Assembly: GCF_003172935.1 (NCBI RefSeq)
Contig: NZ_QGKS01000218.1
Location: forward strand, 1 to 44,587
Length of the DNA stretch: 44,587 bases
Reading direction: 5' to 3'
From: Micromonospora sicca
Lineage (GTDB): Bacteria; Actinomycetota; Actinomycetes; Mycobacteriales; Micromonosporaceae
In this document: positions 33,734 to 41,540 of the stretch, in pieces
Layout of the letters: each line of letters begins with the position of its first letter
Numbering within the stretch: the stretch's first letter is position 1
The notes under the pieces: generated by a model
The model's input: only the letters and a program-made list of their open reading frames with translations
Databases searched by the model: none
Told to the model about the DNA's origin: nothing
Program-made: the position numbers and the translations under genes

Positions 33734-34138
33734 TCAGCCAAAGTCGGCCGCTGTCATGCCAGCCGGGTGGTTGGGCGGCCACTGCACGAGCTCGATCCGA
33801 TAGCCGTCGGGATCGGTGAGCCACGACGTCCGCATTCCCGGTCCCAACTCCGTCGGTGGCTCCGCCGTGACACCCTTCATGGCAAGATCGGCGACCGTGG
33901 CGTTGAGGTCGTCAACCTGTATGACGAGGTGGTTGACTGCGCCGATGTCCCGGACCGGGCGCGCGGGGTCGTGCACGAGTTCGAGGCTGACGAACGGGTC
34001 GTCGGGAAGCTGCAGCATGGTCAGGCTGCCGAATCCTGTCTCTTGGACACTGCCGATCCTGGCGAACCCAACCGCGGTGTAGAAGACGAGCGAGCGGTTC
34101 AGGTCGGTCACCCGCAGCCCGAGGTGCAACATGCGCAT
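33734..34138 (-). CDS. VOC family (glyoxalase/bleomycin-resistance fold) protein
   Basis: A 134-residue vicinal-oxygen-chelate protein: two babab modules, starting MLHLGLRVTDLNRSLVFYTA, then VNHLVIQVDDLNATVADL, and WLTDPDGYRIELVQWPP. Likely metal ligands are His5 of MLHLG, the Glu of SLELVH, the His of NHLVIQV and the Glu of RIELVQW, the glyoxalase I pattern. It may be a lactoylglutathione-lyase-like or antibiotic-binding protein. Single gene between repeat copies K and L. Confidence 0.92.
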   Translation of the reverse strand: MRMLHLGLRVTDLNRSLVFYTAVGFARIGSVQETGFGSLTMLQLPDDPFVSLELVHDPARPVRDIGAVNHLVIQVDDLNATVADLAMKGVTAEPPTELGPGMRTSWLTDPDGYRIELVQWPPNHPAGMTAADFG

Positions 34139-34228
34139 GCCCGGCAGATTAGCGCCATCCGGAGGGGGCCTTTGCCTCCGCCGGGCGGCTGGGCAGGCAG
34201 ATGCAAAGCAAACTCACCCAGCGATGAT

Positions 34229-34270
34229 CAGGTGCACGCTCATGCCGCGATCCGCGCGGCTGCGCCGCTT
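34229..34270 (+). repeat. Intergenic repeat copy L (left half)
   Basis: ATCAGGTGCACGCTCATGCC then GCGATCCGCGCGG: resembles both copy J and copy A (CACATGCCGCGATCCGCGCG). It is the rightmost copy found and marks the end of the repeat-bearing region. Confidence 0.55.
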
Positions 34271-34346
34271 GGCCGAGGTTGCAGAGGAATGTGGTTAGGT
34301 GCGGCCGGTGAGATTCGACTTCGAAGACTGGATGCGCCGGACGTTT

Positions 34347-36482
34347 TCACGGTGGAACGCCGTCACGATTGCTGCCACCATCCTCGGCTTGCTCCTCCAG
34401 CAGCTTGTCGAGCCGGACCGGCAGGTCGCGGACACGTACCCCGGTCGCGTGGTGCACGGCGCTCGTGATCGCGGCGGCCGCGCCCACGATGCCGATCTCG
34501 CCCAGCCCCTTCACCCCGGCCGGGTTGAGGTCGGGGTCCTCCTCCGGCAGCCAGTACGCCTCGATCCGCTCCACGTCCGCGCAGCCGCTGATGTGGTACA
34601 TGGCGAAGTCGTGGTTGACCCAGTCGCCGTACCGCTCGTCAAGCACGCCCTCCTCGTGCAGCGCCATCGACATCCCCATCGTCATGCCGCCGATCAGCTG
34701 GCTGCGGGCGGTGGTCGGGTTCACCACCCGACCGGCGGCGAAGACGCCGAGCAGGCGGGGCACCCGGACCTCGCCGGTGTCCGCGTCCACCCGCACCTCG
34801 CAAAAGTGGGCGCCGTAGGCGTACCGGGGCAGGGGGCGTTGAGCGCGGACCTCGTCGGCCGTGCTCACCTCGACCGTCACCCCGTCGGCCGGCACCGCCC
34901 CGCCCGGGGCCTGCCGGAGCCGGTCGCGCAGCCCCTCGCAGGCGCGGATCACCGCCCAGCTCCACGAGGCGGTGCCCATCGAGCCGCCGGCCACGCCCGC
35001 GGCCGGCAGGTCGCTGTCGCCCACCCGGATCGCCACCCGGTCCACGGGTACGCCCAGCGCGTCGGCGGCCACCTGCCACAGCGCGGTCCGCGCGCCGGTG
35101 CCGATGTCGGTCGCGTTGATCCGTACCTCGAAGGTGCCGTCCGGTGCGGCGGTGGCCGCCGCCGCGGCGGCCCGGGCGCGGGCCGGGTAGCTGGCGCCCG
35201 CGACGCCGGTGCCGACCAGCCAGCGCCCGTCGCGCCGGACCCCCGGCGTCGGGTCGCGGTCGGCCCAGCCAAACCGGCGTGCCCCGTCACGCAGGCAGGC
35301 CACCAGGTTCCGGCTGGTGAACGGCTGCTTTTGCTCGGGATCGACGGTCGGGTCGTTGCGGATCCGCAGCTCGACCGGGTCGAGGCCGCACGCCGTCGCC
35401 AGCTCGTCCATTGCGGACTCCAGGGCGTACGCGCCCGGGCACTCGCCCGGCGCTCGCATCCAGAACGGGGTCGGCACGTCCAGCCGGACCACCCGGTGGG
35501 TGGTGCGTCGGTGGCGGCCGGCGTACATGCTGCGGGTGTAGACGGCGGCCTGCTCGGTGAACTCGGTCAGCGTCGAGGTCTGGCTGATGGCGTCGTGGCA
35601 GACCGCGGCGATCCGGCCGTCGGCGTCGGCGCCGAGCCGGACCCGCTGGATGGTGGGGGTGCGGTACCCGATCGGGCCGAAGAGCTGTTGCCGGGTCAGG
35701 GCCAGCCGGACGGGCCGGTCCACCTGCCGGGCGGCCAGCGCGGCGAGCACCACGGCCGCCTTGGCGTACCCCTTGCTGCCGAATCCGCCGCCGACGTGCT
35801 CGGCGACCACCCGGACCGCCTCCCGGGGCAGCGCGAACAGCTCGGCGAGGGTGGCCTGCACCGGCGAGGAACCCTGGTTGGAGTCGTGCACCAGCAGCCG
35901 CCCGTCCTGCCACCGTGCGGTGGTGGCGTGCGGCTCCATTGGGTTGTTGTGGTAGGCCGGGGTCCGGTAGGTGGCGTCGATCCGGACCTCGGCGGCGGCG
36001 AAGCCGGCGTCGAAGTCGCCGTCCTCCGTGTCGGCCGGATAGCTCGGGTTGACCTTGTCCGGCCGGTACAGTCCGGGGTGGTGTTCGGAGAGCACGGTGC
36101 TGTGCGGCTCGGTGTCGTAGTCGATCCGGACCAGCCGGGCCGCCTCCCGGGCCGTCTCGATGCTCTCCGCCACCACGACGGCGACGAACTGTCCCCGGTA
36201 GTGCACGGTCGGCTCCTGGAGCAGGAACAGGTCCGCGTCCACCCCGGGCGTCAGGCGGGGCGCGTTGCCGTGGTGCAGCACGTCGAGCACCCCGGGCAGG
36301 GCCAGCGCCGGGGCCGCGTCGACCCGGACGATCCGGCCGCGGGTCGCGGCCGCCGGCACCGCCCAGCCGTACGTGACGTCCTCGACCGGGTACTCGACCG
36401 CGTACCGGGCCGCCCCGGTGACCTTGTCCTGGCCCTCCAGCCGCGGATGTTCCCGGCCCACCGCGCCGACCGGCGCGCTCAC
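34347..36482 (-). CDS. Aldehyde oxidoreductase/xanthine dehydrogenase, molybdenum subunit
   Basis: A 711-residue large subunit of the xanthine oxidase family. RLEGQDKVTGAARYAVEYP starts the a/b hammerhead domain. GGGFGSKGYAKAAVVLAALA, FWMRAPGECPGAYALESAMDE, and AGVKGLGEIGIVGAAAAITS with the catalytic Glu are the cofactor-binding motifs. GTG at 36482 overlaps the FAD-subunit stop by four bases. The gene order FeS-FAD-Mo matches PaoABC (YagTSR). It should oxidise aldehydes or N-heterocycles in the cytoplasm or periplasm; no Tat signal is seen on the small subunit. Confidence 0.93.
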   Translation of the reverse strand: MSAPVGAVGREHPRLEGQDKVTGAARYAVEYPVEDVTYGWAVPAAATRGRIVRVDAAPALALPGVLDVLHHGNAPRLTPGVDADLFLLQEPTVHYRGQFVAVVVAESIETAREAARLVRIDYDTEPHSTVLSEHHPGLYRPDKVNPSYPADTEDGDFDAGFAAAEVRIDATYRTPAYHNNPMEPHATTARWQDGRLLVHDSNQGSSPVQATLAELFALPREAVRVVAEHVGGGFGSKGYAKAAVVLAALAARQVDRPVRLALTRQQLFGPIGYRTPTIQRVRLGADADGRIAAVCHDAISQTSTLTEFTEQAAVYTRSMYAGRHRRTTHRVVRLDVPTPFWMRAPGECPGAYALESAMDELATACGLDPVELRIRNDPTVDPEQKQPFTSRNLVACLRDGARRFGWADRDPTPGVRRDGRWLVGTGVAGASYPARARAAAAAATAAPDGTFEVRINATDIGTGARTALWQVAADALGVPVDRVAIRVGDSDLPAAGVAGGSMGTASWSWAVIRACEGLRDRLRQAPGGAVPADGVTVEVSTADEVRAQRPLPRYAYGAHFCEVRVDADTGEVRVPRLLGVFAAGRVVNPTTARSQLIGGMTMGMSMALHEEGVLDERYGDWVNHDFAMYHISGCADVERIEAYWLPEEDPDLNPAGVKGLGEIGIVGAAAAITSAVHHATGVRVRDLPVRLDKLLEEQAEDGGSNRDGVPP

Positions 36483-37471
36483 GGCCGCACCGATCCGGCC
36501 AGTCCGGTCAGCGCGCGGACGGTGAGGTTGCGGATCAGTGGCACCTTGAACCCGTTGTGCCGCAACGGCCGGGCCGCGGCGAGCTCGGCGTCCGCCGCCT
36601 GGGCGGCGAGCTCGGCGGTGATCGGCCGGCCGCGCAGCAGCTCCTCCGCCCGGTACGCCCGCCACGGCCGGTGCGCGACCGCGCCGTAGGCCAGCCGGAC
36701 GTCGCGGACCACGTCCCCGTCCAGGTCCAGCGCCGCCGCGACCGAGCCGACGGCGAACGCGAACGCGGCCCGGTCGCGCACCTTGAGGTAGGTGGACCGC
36801 CGGGCGAACGGCAGCGGCGGGACCCGTACCGCGGTGATCAGCGCGCCGCGGGGGAGTGTGGTCTCCCGTTCGGGGTGGTGGCCGGGTGTCCGGTGCAGCT
36901 CGGTGAGCCGCACGTCGCGGGGGCCGTCCGGCTCGCGTACCTCCGCCACGGCGTCCAGCGCGACCAGGGCGACCGCCAGGTCCGACGGGTGGGTCGCCAC
37001 GCAGCGCTCGGACCAGCCGAGGATGGCCAGCTCGCGGTTCTGCCCGTGCAGCGCCGCGCAGCCGGTGCCGGGCTCCCGCTTGTTGCACGCCTTCGCGGTG
37101 TCCTGGAAGTAGGCGCAGCGGGTGCGTTGCAGCAGGTTGCCGCCGGTGGTCGCCATGTTGCGCACCTGCCCGGAGGCGGCGTCGAGCAGGGCCCGGGCGA
37201 GCAGCGGGTAGTCCCGCCGGACCAGCGGGCGCGCCGCGAGGTCGCTGTTGCGCACGGTGGCCCCGATCCGCAACCCGCCGTCGGGCCCGGGCTCCACCGT
37301 GTCCAGCGGCAGCCCGGTGACGTCCACCAGCAGGCCCGGCCGTTGCACGCCGAGCTTCATCAGGTCCACCAGGTTGGTCCCGCCGCCCAGGTACGCCGCC
37401 TCCGGGTCCGCGTCCAGCAGTGCGACCGCCTCCGTGACGTCCGCCGGCCGGTGGTAGCGGAACGCTCTCAC
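36479..37471 (-). CDS. FAD-binding subunit of the molybdenum oxidoreductase
   Basis: A 330-residue FAD subunit. AAYLGGGTNLVDLMKLG and NMATTGGNLLQRTRCAYF bind FAD. The stretch CAYFQDTAKACNKREPGTGC contains three closely spaced cysteines, as in PaoB-type subunits that carry an extra 4Fe-4S cluster. GTG at 37471 overlaps the FeS-subunit stop (GTGA). It passes electrons from the Mo site to an acceptor. Confidence 0.93.
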   Translation of the reverse strand: MRAFRYHRPADVTEAVALLDADPEAAYLGGGTNLVDLMKLGVQRPGLLVDVTGLPLDTVEPGPDGGLRIGATVRNSDLAARPLVRRDYPLLARALLDAASGQVRNMATTGGNLLQRTRCAYFQDTAKACNKREPGTGCAALHGQNRELAILGWSERCVATHPSDLAVALVALDAVAEVREPDGPRDVRLTELHRTPGHHPERETTLPRGALITAVRVPPLPFARRSTYLKVRDRAAFAFAVGSVAAALDLDGDVVRDVRLAYGAVAHRPWRAYRAEELLRGRPITAELAAQAADAELAAARPLRHNGFKVPLIRNLTVRALTGLAGSVRP

Positions 37472-38019
37472 CGGGCCGCCGCCGCCGCGCGGATCGCGGT
37501 CACGATGTTCGGGTACGCGGCGCAGCGGCACAGGTTGCCGCTCATCCGTTCCCGCACCTCCGCGTCGGTCAGCTCCACCGGCCCGTCGAGGTCCCCGGTC
37601 ACCGCGCTGGGCCAGTCCCGGGTCACCTCGTCGAGCATGCCCCGGGCGGAGCAGAGCTGGCCGGGGGTGCAGTAGCCGCACTGGAAGGCGTCGTGCGCGA
37701 CGAAGGCGGCCTGGAGCGGGGAGAGCCCGTCCGGTCCGGCGAGTCCCTCCACGGTGGTCACCTCCCGGCCGTCCAGGGTGACGGCCAGGATCAGGCAGCT
37801 CTTCACCCGCCGGCCGTCGAGCAGCACCGTGCACGAGCCGCACTGGCCGTGGTCGCAGCCCTTCTTGCTGCCGGTCAGGCCGAGCCGTTCCCGCAACGCG
37901 TCCAGCAGGGTGGTCCGGTTGTCCAGGGTCAGGTCGTGGCCGCCGCCGTTGACGGTGAGGCCGATCCGGCTCGACCACTGGTCGTCCGCCGGATTCCCGC
38001 TCTCCCGCCCGCCCCGCAC
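37468..38019 (-). CDS. 2Fe-2S subunit of the molybdenum oxidoreductase
   Basis: A 183-residue ferredoxin-type subunit with two 2Fe-2S clusters. The plant-type cluster uses C55, C60, C63 and C75 (GCDHGQCGSCTVLLDG, then KSC); the helical C-terminal cluster uses C114, C117, C164 and C166 (QCGYCTPGQ, NLCRC). GTG at 38019 is the longest start. There is no twin-arginine signal, unlike periplasmic PaoA. It is the first gene of the operon. Confidence 0.93.
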   Translation of the reverse strand: MRGGRESGNPADDQWSSRIGLTVNGGGHDLTLDNRTTLLDALRERLGLTGSKKGCDHGQCGSCTVLLDGRRVKSCLILAVTLDGREVTTVEGLAGPDGLSPLQAAFVAHDAFQCGYCTPGQLCSARGMLDEVTRDWPSAVTGDLDGPVELTDAEVRERMSGNLCRCAAYPNIVTAIRAAAAAR

Positions 38020-38043
38020 CGGGCCAGACTACCGTCGTTCCTA

Positions 38044-38053
38044 CCGTTAACGG
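38044..38053. promoter_or_regulatory. Palindrome in the divergent promoter region
   Basis: CCGTTAACGG lies between the oxidoreductase operon and the XdhC-like gene, 25 bases from the first start codon. It may be an operator; only one copy is seen. Confidence 0.35.
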
Positions 38054-38092
38054 ACAAAACCGGGCGAACGCCCGACGGGTGGGGATCGGCGC

Positions 38093-38380
38093 ATGGACGA
38101 CGTACTGGCCGCGGCGCGGGACTGGCGCCGGCGGGGCGTCCCGTTCGGCCTGGCCCCCGTGGCGTCCAGCACCGCGGGCGGTCTGACCGCACCGGGTGAC
38201 CTGCTGGCCGTGGACCCGTCCGGCGACGTGCGCGGTGGCATCCCCGCCGGCTGCGTCGAGTCGGCGGTGCTCGACGCGGCCCGGCGGAACGGCGGCACCG
38301 GTCGGGCGCGGCACGGACTGCACGGCCCGATCCACCGCGCCCCGGACCGGGCCCGCCGGCCCGCCGGGTCGCTGCGGTGA
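38093..38380 (+). pseudogene. XdhC/CoxI-like protein, truncated
   Basis: A 95-residue frame whose first ~65 residues match XdhC/CoxI (MDDVLAAARDWRRRGVPFGL, AVDPSGDVRGGIPAGCVESA, the conserved GGCVE-like block). Normal proteins have 250 or more residues; after AVLDAARRNG the rest is Arg/Pro-rich and unlike the family. XdhC delivers matured molybdenum cofactor to enzymes of the xanthine oxidase family, so the fragment is in the right place next to one. The TGA overlaps the MocA-like start. It is a 3'-deleted remnant or a short variant. Confidence 0.65.
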
Positions 38381-38964
38381 CCGTCGCCGGGCTGCTGCTC
38401 GCCGCCGGGGCGGGGCGCCGGTTCGGCCGGCCCAAGGCGCTGGTCGAGCTGGACGGCGAGCCGCTCGTTCGGCGCGCGGTCCGGCTGCTCCGGGCCGGCG
38501 GCTGCGCGCCGGTCCACGTCGTCGTCGGCGCGGGCGCGGACGCGCTGCCCGAACTGCCCGGGGCCGTGCTCGTCGTCAACCGGCACTGGCGGGACGGGCT
38601 GGGCGGCTCGCTGCGCCACGGCCTGGCGTCGCTGCCCGGGCAGGTCCGCGCCGCCGTGGTGGTGCTCGTCGACCAGCCGTCGCTCACCCCGGCGGCGGTA
38701 CGCCGGGTGTGCGCGGCCCACGCCGCCGGCGCGCCCGTCGCGGCCGCCGGCTACGCCGGCCGGGTCGGGCACCCGGTGCTGCTCGACCGCGCCGTGTGGC
38801 CGCTGCTCGACCGGTACGCGACCGGGGACCGGGGCGCCCGCGACCTCCTGCGGGCCCGTCCCGACCTGGTGACCGTGGTGCCCTGCGACGGCCTGGGCTC
38901 GCCCCGGGACGTTGACACCCCGGCCGACCTGGCCCGGCACGTCTCAGCAGGTCACCAGGAGTGA
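38377..38964 (+). CDS. MocA-like NTP transferase (molybdenum cofactor nucleotidyltransferase)
   Basis: A 195-residue nucleotidyltransferase. LLLAAGAGRRFGRPKALVEL (residues 6-25) is the LAAG..RR.G.PK nucleotide-binding loop, with VLVDQPSLTPAAV and later SPRDVDTPADL. It resembles MocA/MobA-type enzymes that attach CMP or GMP to the molybdenum cofactor, which fits the neighbouring oxidoreductase. GTG at 38377 overlaps the XdhC stop by four bases. The 3' end overlaps the convergent gene by 13 bases. Confidence 0.88.
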   Translation: MTVAGLLLAAGAGRRFGRPKALVELDGEPLVRRAVRLLRAGGCAPVHVVVGAGADALPELPGAVLVVNRHWRDGLGGSLRHGLASLPGQVRAAVVVLVDQPSLTPAAVRRVCAAHAAGAPVAAAGYAGRVGHPVLLDRAVWPLLDRYATGDRGARDLLRARPDLVTVVPCDGLGSPRDVDTPADLARHVSAGHQE

Positions 38965-40088
38965 CGAAGGGGCAGGCCGAGGAAGTGGGCGTACCCGTCC
39001 AGCGCCGCCTCGACCCGGGTCCGCAGCCCCGGGTCGAACGGGGCCAGCGGGTGCACGGTGACCGTGGCCCGGCTCTTGGTGAGGGTGCGCTTCCAGGTGC
39101 CCACCACCCGCCCGGCGCGGACGACCGTGGCCTGGAAGATCCCGTTGCCGCCGGGGATGACCGCCTGCTTGTGCGCCGGATCGAGCATCAGGCTCCGGTC
39201 CTTGAACCCGAGCAGGTATTCGTCGAACCCAGGGAGCACGTGCAGGTCGTCGACCTGCTCCCGGGGCGCGTCGAGCAGCGCCGCGTCGACGACCGCCTCG
39301 GTGTCGTCGACCCGGACGGTGGCCAAGGCGTCGCCGGCCACCGCGATGCCGCGTTTCGCGTCGGCGGCGGTCAGCCCGGTCCAGCCGGCGAAGTCCTGCC
39401 GGGTGGTGGGGCCGTGGCTGCGGAAGTAGCGCAACGCCAGGATGCCCAGCGCCTCCTCGCGCTCCGGCCGGCGCGGGTCGGGCGCCCACTCGTCCAGCAG
39501 GGCGAACGTCTGCTCCGAGCCGACGTGCGGGGCGATGCAGGTGACGCCGCGCTGGCTCGCGTACCAGAGCAGGTGGTAGCCGCGCTGCCCGGCGGTGTCG
39601 ATCCCGGCCGCCGCGAGGGTGGCGAGGCACTCGGCGCGGGTGAGCCGGCCGCCGCCGGCCAGCGCGGCGCCCAGCACGTCTGCCGCCCGGTCGGCCTCGG
39701 CCTCGGTGAGCCCCAGGGTGGCCCGCCGCGCCGCCGCGCCGGCCAATGTGCGGACGCCGGTCACCGCCAGCATCCACCGGGCGTCCCGCGCCGGTACGAG
39801 GTGGACCGTCCCGCGCATCGGCCACGTCCGCAGCGCCTCCCGGCGCTCCAGCGCCGCCCGCACGTCGGCGACCGTGCGCCACGGCAGGCGTACGCCCAGC
39901 GACCACAGGCCGCTCGCCACGTCCTGGGCCTGCATGGCGCCGAACCACTCGACCACCCCGGCCACGTCGTCCGGCCGGGCGGTCGGGTGCGGGCGCAGCA
40001 GCAGGCTGGTCATCCGCAGGGCCAGCGCCTCCGCGCCGGTGAGCCGCACGTCCACGAGCCGCCTTCCGTCGGTGATGGCGGCCAGCAT
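38952..40088 (-). CDS. Winged-helix (HTH_42) protein, AlkZ/YcaQ-like DNA glycosylase
   Basis: A 378-residue HTH_42 (PF06224) protein, the family of the crosslink-repair glycosylases AlkZ and YcaQ. WFGAMQAQDVASGLWSLGVR carries the QxQ motif used in catalysis; RTWPMRGTVHLVPARDARWM, RYFRSHGPTTRQDFAGWTGL and LHVLPGFDEYLLGFKDR are conserved blocks. ATG at 40088 gives the usual N-terminus; upstream codons to 40148 seem non-native. It would excise alkylated or crosslinked bases, often giving self-resistance in actinomycetes. It converges with the MocA-like gene. Confidence 0.88.
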   Translation of the reverse strand: MLAAITDGRRLVDVRLTGAEALALRMTSLLLRPHPTARPDDVAGVVEWFGAMQAQDVASGLWSLGVRLPWRTVADVRAALERREALRTWPMRGTVHLVPARDARWMLAVTGVRTLAGAAARRATLGLTEAEADRAADVLGAALAGGGRLTRAECLATLAAAGIDTAGQRGYHLLWYASQRGVTCIAPHVGSEQTFALLDEWAPDPRRPEREEALGILALRYFRSHGPTTRQDFAGWTGLTAADAKRGIAVAGDALATVRVDDTEAVVDAALLDAPREQVDDLHVLPGFDEYLLGFKDRSLMLDPAHKQAVIPGGNGIFQATVVRAGRVVGTWKRTLTKSRATVTVHPLAPFDPGLRTRVEAALDGYAHFLGLPLRHSW

Positions 40089-40182
40089 AGGCGGCCGGTC
40101 CGACGTTTCCGGGGTGGACGTGACCGGGCGAGTGGGCTGGTCGCCCACCCGCCCGGGGTACCCGCGTCAGCCCGCAGAACCG

Positions 40183-40927
40183 TCAGCGGTTCCGGCGCGC
40201 CCGCTCGGGCACGTCCGCGTCGACCAGCTCGCGGCGGACCTGCGCGTTGACCGGCTCCTCCTCGACCACCTCGTCCTTGTCGAGCCGCACCCGCTCGACC
40301 GGGACCTGGTCCTTGGCGGCCACCGGATGCTCGGCGCGCAGCTCCATCTCCCGCTGCTCGTCGCCGATGTCCGGCCGGACGTCGCCCCGGTTCGCCGCGG
40401 TGATCGGCTCCCGGACCACGCTCACCTCGTCGTGCTCCACCGGGACCGCGGTCTGCACGTTCTCGGTCACCACGTGCTTACGGAGCCGGGCCGTGCCGGC
40501 GGGCTCGCTCTCGGTGCCGACCCGCAGCCGCTCCTCCGAGCGGACCACCTCGGGTGCGCCCGGCATCCGCTACGGCGGCTGCTCCGGTTGCCGGGCCGCG
40601 CCCTGCTGCTGCAGCTGGTAGTGCTGATACAGCTGGGTGAGCTGGGTCCGTGCCGAGCGGCTGGTCGGTGCCCGTCTCGACGCTGGGCGCGCTGCGGACG
40701 GTCGCCTTGTCGTACGCCACCTGGAGGCGGCCGAACTCCTGCATCCGGGCCGCCTGAAGCGGGGCCATGGACTCGTGGTGGCCCATCACCCCGGTCTTCA
40801 CGCTGACCCAGGTGGGCTCGCCGGCGGCGTCGGCCCAGACCTGGCCCACACTGCCGATCTTCGCACCCGAACGGTCCTGGACGTCCTGTCCGTACAGCGA
40901 ACGGATCTGCTGCTCGGTCAGTCGCAT
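40183..40927 (-). pseudogene. PRC-barrel/DUF2382 protein, broken (copy 2)
   Basis: The PRC-barrel domain (MRLTEQQIRSLYGQDVQDRS, MAPLQAARMQEFGRLQVAYD) reads from ATG 40927. After PLGTD at about 40643-40650 the frame shifts, and in the proper frame (QLTQLYQHYQLQQQ) a TAG follows at 40570-40572. A DUF2382 domain (SEERLRVGTESEPAG, VPVEHDEVSVVREPI, VPVERVRLDKDE) then runs to 40183 and could restart at the ATG at 40566. It is closely related to copy 1 at 8398-9098. Two lesions make a plain sequencing error less likely here. Confidence 0.85.
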
Positions 40928-41102
40928 GGTTCGTCCTTCCTCTCGTGGGTCACGACCTGAGTCCCCGCCGGGATTCGCGGCATTCGCCAGAGCCGGGACG
41001 AACAGGAGCAGAAGTGCCGGAAGTGACCTGGGCTGCACGCATAAGCGTCGCTGTAGCGGGGATGCGCCAGCCGCGACCGACGCGAGGAATGCGAGGTGTG
41101 GG

Positions 41103-41495
41103 ATGACAGCGTCCAGCGAACCGGCCGGCGGCGCCGGCAGGGGCGCAGCCCGTCCGGCCGCCCCTGCGACCCAGGCCAAGACCAGTGCCGCCGCCACCTT
41201 CGCGCTGGTCTTCGGAGTGGCCGGCCTGCTCAGCGTCCTCACCGCGATCCTGGCGTCGGTAGGGCTGCTGCTCGGCATCATCGGCGTCATCCTCGGCATC
41301 GTCGGGCTGAAGATGAGCCGGCGTCCCGGGGTGACCGGACGCGGCGTGGCCATCGGTGGCCTGGTCCTCAGCGCCCTGGCGGTGCTGCTCGGGCTGGCGC
41401 TCGCCGCCGGCATCAGCACCTTCCTCAACAACGAGCAGGCGGTGGACCGGCTGGAGAAGCGGGTCACCGATCTGCGCGACAAGCTCAACGACTGA
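41103..41495 (+). CDS. DUF4190 small membrane protein
   Basis: A 130-residue protein with a Gly/Ala-rich N-terminus, two hydrophobic segments (ATFALVFGVAGLLSVLTAIL..GVILGIVGLKMS, and VAIGGLVLSALAVLLGLALA) and a charged C-terminal helix (EQAVDRLEKRVTDLRDKLND) likely to be a coiled coil. The LGIIGVILGIVGLKM..RG..IGGLVLS pattern is DUF4190. ATG at 41103. Divergent from PRC/DUF2382 copy 2. Function unknown. Confidence 0.8.
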   Translation: MTASSEPAGGAGRGAARPAAPATQAKTSAAATFALVFGVAGLLSVLTAILASVGLLLGIIGVILGIVGLKMSRRPGVTGRGVAIGGLVLSALAVLLGLALAAGISTFLNNEQAVDRLEKRVTDLRDKLND

Positions 41496-41540
41496 CCGAC
41501 GGCCGGTCCCCGCATCACGGTGGCCGGTTAGGGTTGGCGC

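Noticed and set aside
1268..34270. Classical integron with attC sites
   Set aside because: The repeats do not show conserved GTTRRRY/RYYYAAC core sites and the recombinase lacks a visible IntI-specific insertion, so only an integron-like arrangement is proposed.
1268..34270. CRISPR array
   Set aside because: Repeats are hundreds to thousands of bases apart, diverged, and separated by genes, with no cas genes.
34299..36689. A long plus-strand frame opposite the molybdenum subunit
   Set aside because: It mirrors the real gene; its Gly/Val/Arg/His-rich composition and lack of motifs mark it as spurious.
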